Shown here in pieces: positions 58,896 through 64,000 of a stretch of 64,000 bases of DNA. The position numbers and the translations under genes are program-made. This stretch comes from Prosthecodimorpha hirschii (GTDB lineage Bacteria; Pseudomonadota; Alphaproteobacteria; Rhizobiales; Ancalomicrobiaceae): assembly GCF_001305515.1 (NCBI RefSeq), contig NZ_LJYW01000001.1, positions 3,859,353-3,923,352 on the forward strand. The letters are read 5' to 3'. Under the pieces are notes generated by a model, which had not been told where the DNA came from, made no database searches, and worked only from the letters and a program-made list of their open reading frames with translations. Each line of letters opens with the position of its first letter. Positions within the stretch are counted from its first letter, which is position 1.

Positions 58896-60377
58896 ATGCC
58901 GTACCGACGTTCCGTTCTGCTCGCCGCGCTGGTCGCGGGCGGGATCGCCTCGCCGGCCCTGGCTCAGGACAAGAGCCAGGTCGTGCTGTGCCAGACCCTC
59001 GAGCCGACCGTGCTCGACCCGACCGCGGGTGCCGCCCAGGCGATCCGCGAGGTCACCTACGGCAACATCTTCGAAGGCCTCGTCGCCATCGACCGCGCCG
59101 GCAAGATCGTGCCGAAGCTGGCCGAAAGCTGGCAGATTTCGGCCGACAATCTCGTCTACACCTTCAAGCTGAAGTCGGGCGTCACCTTCCATGACGGCAC
59201 GCCGTTCACGTCGGCGGACGTGAAATACAGCCTGGAGCGGGCCGTCGCGCCGGATTCCAAGAATGCCCAGAAGTGGATCTTCACGCCGATCGCCTCGATC
59301 GAGACGCCCGATGCGGCGACCGTGAAGGTCACCCTGAAGCAGGTCGCGGCCAATTTCCTCTACGGGCTCGCCTGGGGCGATGCGATCATCGTGTCCGAGA
59401 AGACGGCGGCCGCCAACGCCACCACTCCGGTCGGCACCGGCCCCTACAAGCTCGACAAATGGACCCGCGGCGACCGGCTGAGCCTGGTTGCGGTCGACGG
59501 CTGGTGGGGTGGCAAGCCGGCGATTGCCCGCGCCACCTTCCGCTTCATCAACGATCCCCAGGCCCAGCTGGCGGCGATCCAGTCCGGCGACTGCGACGCG
59601 CTGACCAATTTCGGTGCGGCGGAGGCCCTGCCGACGCTGAAGGCCGACAAGCGGCTGACGGTCACCATCGGCAAGACCGAGGGCGAGACCATCATCGCCA
59701 TGAACAACGGCAAGAAGCCGCTCGACGATCTGCGCGTGCGACGCGCCATCGCCCATGCGGTCGATCGCAACCAGGTCAATCTCGGCGCCATCAACGGCAC
59801 CGGTACGCCGATCGGCAGCCATTTCTCGCCGGCCCAGCCGGGCTATGTCGATCTGACCGGCCGCTACCCCTACGATCCGGCCAAGGCCAAGGCGCTGCTG
59901 GCGGAGGCCGGCTACGCATCCGGCTTCGAACTGACCCTGAAAGTGCCGCCGCCCGCCTATGCCCGGCGCTCCTCCGAGATCGTCGCCGCCATGCTGGGTG
60001 AGGTCGGCATCCGGGTCTCGATCGAGAATGTCGAGTTCCCGCAATGGCTCGACCGGGTGTTCAAGAACAAGGACTACGATCTCACCATCATCTCGCATAC
60101 CGAGCCGCTCGACATCAACATCTATGCCCGGCCGGACTACTACTTCAACTACAAGTCCCAGGCCTTCGTCGACCTGATGAAGAAGGTCGATGCGGCGGTC
60201 GACGACAAGAGCCGGCTGGCGCTCTACGGCGATGCGCAGAAGATGCTGGCCGAGGACTCGGTCAACGTGTTCCTGTTCGTGCTGCCCAAGGTGACCGTGT
60301 CCAAGGCCAGCCTCACCGGCATGTGGGCCGACTGGCCGCTGCCGGCGACGCCGCTGACCGATCTCGCCTGGCAGTGA
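58896..60377 (+). CDS. dppA: ABC peptide-family substrate-binding protein (SBP_bac_5)
   Basis: Periplasmic binding protein of 493 residues for di- or oligopeptides, or related compounds. Signal peptide YRRSVLLAALVAGGIASPALAQ, then the family blocks EPTVLDPTAGAAQAIREVTYGNIFEGLVA, VTFHDGTPFTSADVKYSLERAV and GTGPYKLDKW. GGGGGG precedes the start. First gene of a five-gene importer unit. Nickel or opine transport cannot be excluded. Confidence 0.9.
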   Translation: MPYRRSVLLAALVAGGIASPALAQDKSQVVLCQTLEPTVLDPTAGAAQAIREVTYGNIFEGLVAIDRAGKIVPKLAESWQISADNLVYTFKLKSGVTFHDGTPFTSADVKYSLERAVAPDSKNAQKWIFTPIASIETPDAATVKVTLKQVAANFLYGLAWGDAIIVSEKTAAANATTPVGTGPYKLDKWTRGDRLSLVAVDGWWGGKPAIARATFRFINDPQAQLAAIQSGDCDALTNFGAAEALPTLKADKRLTVTIGKTEGETIIAMNNGKKPLDDLRVRRAIAHAVDRNQVNLGAINGTGTPIGSHFSPAQPGYVDLTGRYPYDPAKAKALLAEAGYASGFELTLKVPPPAYARRSSEIVAAMLGEVGIRVSIENVEFPQWLDRVFKNKDYDLTIISHTEPLDINIYARPDYYFNYKSQAFVDLMKKVDAAVDDKSRLALYGDAQKMLAEDSVNVFLFVLPKVTVSKASLTGMWADWPLPATPLTDLAWQ

Positions 60378-60408
60378 TCGCCGCAGTCGCGCCGGGGACG
60401 GGGGATCG

Positions 60409-61356
60409 ATGCTGAGCTTCCTCGCCCGGCGCCTTGCGGGTCTGGCGGTCACGCTGCTGGCGACCGCCCTGGTGGTCTTCGTCGTTCTGGAAATCCTGCC
60501 CGGGGACCCGGCCGCGGTGATCCTCGGCGTCAGCGCGACGCCGGAGACCGTCGCGGCCCTGCGCACCGAGTTCGGCCTCGACCTGCCGGCGCCGGAGCGC
60601 TTCCTGCGCTGGGTCGGTGGTCTCCTGACCGGCGATCTCGGCACCAGCTACGGCTACCGGGTGCCGGTCGCGCAGCTGATCGGCGAGCGTCTGCAGGTGA
60701 CGCTGCCGCTCGCCTTCGCGGCGATCCTGCTCGCCACCCTGGTTGGCGTGCCGCTCGGCATGCTGGCGGCCTCGCGGCCACGTTCGTTGCGCGATGCCGG
60801 CGTGATGGTCTTCGCCCAGGCCGGGCTGGCGCTGCCGGATTTCTGGGTCGGCATCCTGCTCGTGCTGGCCTTCGCGATCGGCCTGCACTGGCTGCCGTCG
60901 GGCGGCTTTCCCGGCTGGGACGCCGGCCTCGGCCCGGCGCTCGCCTCGCTCATCCTGCCGGTGATCGCCCTCGCCCTGCCGCAGGCGGCGATCCTGGCGC
61001 GGGTGACGCGCTCGGCGACGCTGGAGGCGCTGCAGGAGGACTGGGTCCGCACCGCCCGCGCCAAGGGGCTCGGCGCGGCCGCGACGCTCTACCGGCACGT
61101 CCTGCGCAACGCCCTGGTTCCGGTCGTCACCATGCTGGGCGTGCGCTTCTCCTTCATGATCGCCGGCGCGATCATCATCGAGGATGTCTTCTCGCTGCCC
61201 GGGCTCGGCCGGCTGATGTTCCAGGCGATCGGCCAGCACGACATCATCGTGGTCAAGGATCTGGTCGTCGTCTTCGCCGCCCTGGTGGTCGTCATCAATT
61301 TCCTGGTCGACATCGCCTATGGCATCGTCGACCCGCGGCTGCGGCGGAGGGCCTGA
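60409..61356 (+). CDS. dppB: ABC peptide-family permease (DppB)
   Basis: A 315-residue inner-membrane permease with six TM segments. The EAA motif is the cytoplasmic loop DWVRTARAKGLGAAATLYRHVLRNA near residue 206, which contacts the ATPases. FLARRLAGLAVTLLATALVVFVVLEILPGDPA is the usual DppB N-terminus. The gene starts 31 bases after the binding-protein stop and its stop overlaps dppC. Confidence 0.93.
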   Translation: MLSFLARRLAGLAVTLLATALVVFVVLEILPGDPAAVILGVSATPETVAALRTEFGLDLPAPERFLRWVGGLLTGDLGTSYGYRVPVAQLIGERLQVTLPLAFAAILLATLVGVPLGMLAASRPRSLRDAGVMVFAQAGLALPDFWVGILLVLAFAIGLHWLPSGGFPGWDAGLGPALASLILPVIALALPQAAILARVTRSATLEALQEDWVRTARAKGLGAAATLYRHVLRNALVPVVTMLGVRFSFMIAGAIIIEDVFSLPGLGRLMFQAIGQHDIIVVKDLVVVFAALVVVINFLVDIAYGIVDPRLRRRA

Positions 61357-62189
61357 TGGGCTTCGCCTGGTACCGCCATCCCGGCCTCGTGGTGGGCGGC
61401 GCGATCGCCCTCGCGCTGATGGCGATCGCCGCGCTCGGCTTCGTCTGGACACCGTTCGATCCGACCCGTCTTGCCCTCCCCGACCGGCTGCAGGGACCGT
61501 CGGCGCTGCACTGGCTCGGCACCGACCATCTCGGCCGCGACACCGTCGCCAGGCTGATGGTCGGCGCCGGCAATTCGCTCAAGGTCGGGCTCCTGTCGGT
61601 CGCACTCGGGCTCGTCGCCGGCACCGCGCTCGGCACCTGGGCGGCCAGCCGCAACGGCTCGCTGCTGGACGAAGCCGTGATGCGGACCAACGATTTCGTG
61701 CTCGCCTTTCCGGCCGTGCTGACCGCCGTGATGATGGTCCACCTGATCGGTCCCGGCGCGGCGAACGCGATCCTGGCCATCGCGGTCTTCAACGTGCCGG
61801 TCTTCGCGCGCCTCGCCCGCAGCGCCGCCTTGCAGGTCCGCTCGCGCGACTTCGTGCTCGCCGCCCGGGCCGCGGGCCTGACCGAGACCCGGATCGCCAT
61901 CGCCCATATTCTGCCCAACATGGCCGGGCTCCTGGTCGTGCAGGCGACCATCCAGTTCGCCATCGCGATCCTGGCCGAGGCCGGGCTCAGCTATCTCGGC
62001 CTCGGCACCCAGCCGCCGGCGCCGAGCTGGGGGCGGATGCTCTACGAGGCGCGCACCTACATGCAGACCCAGCCCTGGCTGGCGATCTTTCCGGGCGCCG
62101 CCATCGCCCTGACGGTGCTCGGCTTCAACCTGCTCGGCGACGGCCTGCGCGACCTGGTCGATCCCAGGGCCCGGAGGGCGCGGACATGA
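61356..62189 (+). CDS. dppC: ABC peptide-family permease (DppC)
   Basis: A 277-residue permease with about six TM segments. HWLGTDHLGRDTVARLMVGAGNSLKVGLLSVALG and the EAA loop DFVLAARAAGLTETRIAIAHILPN are the DppC hallmarks. Its ATG lies within the dppB stop region and its own stop overlaps the ATG of the next ATPase gene, so translation is tightly coupled. Confidence 0.93.
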   Translation: MGFAWYRHPGLVVGGAIALALMAIAALGFVWTPFDPTRLALPDRLQGPSALHWLGTDHLGRDTVARLMVGAGNSLKVGLLSVALGLVAGTALGTWAASRNGSLLDEAVMRTNDFVLAFPAVLTAVMMVHLIGPGAANAILAIAVFNVPVFARLARSAALQVRSRDFVLAARAAGLTETRIAIAHILPNMAGLLVVQATIQFAIAILAEAGLSYLGLGTQPPAPSWGRMLYEARTYMQTQPWLAIFPGAAIALTVLGFNLLGDGLRDLVDPRARRART

Positions 62190-63157
62190 GCGCCCCCCTG
62201 CTCGACGTGCGCAACCTCTCGGTGACGCTGCCGTTCCCGTCCGGGCCGGCGCGGGTCGTGCGCGATCTCTCCTTCTCGCTGCAGGCCGGCGAGCGGCTCG
62301 GCATCGTCGGCGAATCGGGCTCCGGCAAGTCGATGACCGCGCTCGCCCTGATCGGGCTCCTGCCGGCCATCGCGCGCACGCATGGCGAGATCCGGTTCGA
62401 GGGGCGCGATCTGGTCGCGCTGCCGGAGCCGGAGCGGGCGGGCTTGCGCGGCGCGCGCATCGCGATGGTGTTCCAGGAGCCGATGACCTCGCTCAACCCT
62501 GTGCACCGGATCGGCGACCAGGTCGCCGAGCCGCTCTTGATCCACGGCCGTGCCGACCGTGCCACGGCCCGCGCCGAGGCGCTGCGCCTGCTCGATCGGG
62601 TCGGCATCCCGCGCGCCCGGGAGCGGCTCGACGCCTATCCGCACGAATTGTCCGGCGGCCAGCGGCAGCGCGTCATGATCGCCATGGCGCTCGCCTGCCG
62701 GCCGGCGCTGCTGGTCGCCGACGAGCCGACCTCGGCGCTCGACGTGACCGTGCAGGCCGGGCTGATCGCGCTCCTGAAGGAGCTTTCGGTCGAACTCGGC
62801 ATGGCGCTGGTGATCATCTCGCACGATCTCGCCGTGATCGGTGCGATCGCGGAACGCTCGCTGGTCATGTATGGCGGCGCCGCCATGGAGGAGGGCGCCA
62901 GCCGGGCGATGTTCCGCGCCGCGATCCATCCCTATACGCGCGGGCTGGTCGGCGCCTCGCCGGGTCGCCATGCGGTGCGCGGCGCGCGGCTCGCCGCGAT
63001 TCCCGGCACGGTGCCGTCGCCGGATCGGTTGCCCCCCGGCTGCCCGTTCCACGGCCGCTGTGCGCGCGGGACGGATCTTTGCCGGGACATGCCGCCGCCC
63101 TTCGTCGGCGGTCCGGCCAGCCGTGCCGCCTGCCATCACCCGGAGCGGGCGCCATGA
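62186..63157 (+). CDS. dppD: ABC peptide-family ATPase (DppD)
   Basis: A 323-residue ATPase. Walker A GESGSGKSM, Q-loop FQEPMTSLNP, signature LSGGQRQRVMIAMALACRP, Walker B LLVADEPTSALD and switch His in IISHDLAV. The C-terminal oligopeptide-type extension with CPFHGRC and a further Cys binds an iron-sulfur or metal centre in some relatives. The start overlaps dppC (ATGA) and the end overlaps dppF. Confidence 0.93.
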   Translation: MSAPLLDVRNLSVTLPFPSGPARVVRDLSFSLQAGERLGIVGESGSGKSMTALALIGLLPAIARTHGEIRFEGRDLVALPEPERAGLRGARIAMVFQEPMTSLNPVHRIGDQVAEPLLIHGRADRATARAEALRLLDRVGIPRARERLDAYPHELSGGQRQRVMIAMALACRPALLVADEPTSALDVTVQAGLIALLKELSVELGMALVIISHDLAVIGAIAERSLVMYGGAAMEEGASRAMFRAAIHPYTRGLVGASPGRHAVRGARLAAIPGTVPSPDRLPPGCPFHGRCARGTDLCRDMPPPFVGGPASRAACHHPERAP

Positions 63158-64000
63158 CCGGACCGTTGCTCGTCGCCGAGGCGCTGGTGCGCCGCTATCC
63201 CGTCGGCCGCGGCGGGCTGTTCACGCCGGCCGCACGGGTCGCGGCGGTGGACGGCGTCGATTTCACGGTCGAGCCCGGCGTCAGCCTCGGCATCGTCGGC
63301 GAATCAGGCTCGGGCAAGTCGACGCTCGCCCGCCTCGCCATGGCGCTGGAGCGACCCGACGCGGGCCGCATCCTGTTCCGCGGCGAGGATTTGAACGCGC
63401 TCTCCGCCTCGGATCTGCGCCGGCGGCGGCGGCACTTCCAGATGGTGTTCCAGGACCCCTACGGCTCGCTCGACCCGCGCCTGACCGTGGAGCGGATCGT
63501 CGCCGAACCGCTCACCGTCGCCGAGCCCGGGTTCGACCGGCGCGCGCGGCGGGAGCGGGTGCTGGCCATCCTGGAGGCGGTCGGCCTGCCGACGGCGGCG
63601 CTCCACCGGTATCCGCACGAATTCTCCGGCGGCCAGCGCCAGCGCGTCGCCATCGCCCGGGCGCTGATCACCGAGCCGGCCCTGGTGGTCGCCGACGAGC
63701 CGGTCTCCGCGCTCGATGTCTCGGTCCAGGCGCAGGTTCTCAACCTGCTGATGGACCTGAAGGAGCGGCGCGGGCTGACCTATCTGTTCATCAGCCACGA
63801 CCTGGCGGTGGTCGAGCATGTCGCCGACCGCGTCATGGTCATGCTGCGCGGGCGGGTGGTGGAAAGCGGGCCGGCGGCGGTGCTGTTCGCCCGGCCGGTC
63901 CATCCCTATACCCGCGCGCTGGTCGACGCCCTGCCGGATTTCGATGCCGATCCAGCCGATCATGCCGCAGGCGCATTCCGGCTTGGCGAGCCCGGCGCGG
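63154..64000 (+). CDS. dppF: ABC peptide-family ATPase (DppF), cut by window edge
   Basis: The second ATPase, with about 282 N-terminal residues visible. Walker A GESGSGKST, FQDPYGSLDPRLTV, signature FSGGQRQRVAIARALITEP, Walker B LVVADEPVSALD and switch His in FISHDLAV. It pairs with DppD in the peptide importer. The ATGA overlap with dppD is the normal arrangement. The stop lies beyond the right edge. Confidence 0.92.
   Translation, partial: MTGPLLVAEALVRRYPVGRGGLFTPAARVAAVDGVDFTVEPGVSLGIVGESGSGKSTLARLAMALERPDAGRILFRGEDLNALSASDLRRRRRHFQMVFQDPYGSLDPRLTVERIVAEPLTVAEPGFDRRARRERVLAILEAVGLPTAALHRYPHEFSGGQRQRVAIARALITEPALVVADEPVSALDVSVQAQVLNLLMDLKERRGLTYLFISHDLAVVEHVADRVMVMLRGRVVESGPAAVLFARPVHPYTRALVDALPDFDADPADHAAGAFRLGEPGA

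Noticed and set aside
57336-60644. 1102-codon open frame on the minus strand opposite the deacylase and dppA genes
   Set aside because: It is the codon-position shadow of high-GC genes; the product is an Arg/Asp/Gly-rich string with no motif, while the plus strand encodes clear M20 and binding-protein families.
1-64000. Mobile elements, phage genes, tRNA and rRNA genes
   Set aside because: No transposase, integrase, terminal inverted repeats, cloverleaf or rRNA segment was seen by eye; small RNA genes could still be missed.

Overview
The window is high-GC DNA with dense, mostly ATG-started genes, from an alphaproteobacterium that is most likely in the Hyphomicrobiales (Rhizobiales). Supporting markers are an Omp19/Inh-type lipoprotein, an IalB-family protein, a double-MaoC protein resembling mesaconyl-CoA hydratase, an RpoE-like ECF sigma factor and a complete alphaproteobacterial sox gene set. 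I saw no rRNA, tRNA, insertion sequence, phage gene or CRISPR array. All calls come from reading the sequence; no database search was run.

Bases 1-20242 form a sulfur-oxidation island. From left to right it holds an RND efflux pump with a DUF2892 membrane protein and a rhodanese, a sulfide:quinone oxidoreductase (sqr), a TDT-family transporter, a thioredoxin paired with an ArsR-family persulfide-sensor-like regulator, two full-length YeeE/YedE transporters, a second ArsR regulator (soxR), soxS, soxV and soxW. These are followed by soxAX, the divergent soxYZBCD, a small cytochrome with the flavocytochrome c flavoprotein soxF, and a pair of half-size YeeE/YedE proteins. The Sox proteins oxidise thiosulfate and sulfide in the periplasm, SQR and SoxEF handle sulfide, SoxVWS supply reductant to the periplasm, and YeeE/YedE proteins move reduced sulfur across the membrane. 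Eight short AT-rich imperfect palindromes of one spacing class (ATNTT-N11-ATATAG-like) lie upstream of these genes. They look like the operators of one regulon run by the two Cys-based ArsR regulators, and the regulon appears to include the RND pump.

Bases 20243-24082 encode a phosphorelay: a hybrid histidine kinase with a periplasmic sensor, a divergent OmpR-type response regulator and a stand-alone Hpt protein, with a strong palindrome between kinase and regulator. Bases 24083-28000 hold an AT-rich non-coding stretch and a type I secretion ABC/adaptor pair. Bases 28000-43757 hold an ankyrin protein and GH3 glycosidase, a quinone oxidoreductase, an M19 dipeptidase, an ECF sigma factor, an IalB-like protein, rlmN and three small membrane proteins. 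They also hold a coupled FAD-oxidoreductase/PfkB-kinase/DUF429 operon, a mesaconyl-CoA hydratase and an unrecognised membrane protein with atypical base composition.

Bases 44000-49200 hold a DinB protein and the succinate dehydrogenase operon sdhCDA-DUF3052-sdhB, with a long leader and a clear terminator. Bases 49200-57400 hold two related GNAT acetyltransferases, an Omp19-like lipoprotein whose 3' end runs into a 32-bp tandem hairpin repeat, an AhpD-like protein, a fucosyltransferase-like protein, YkvA, ThpR, leuD, a LysE exporter and a RidA protein. Bases 57461-64000 hold an M20 deacylase and a dipeptide/oligopeptide ABC importer (dppABCDF-like), which runs off the right edge.
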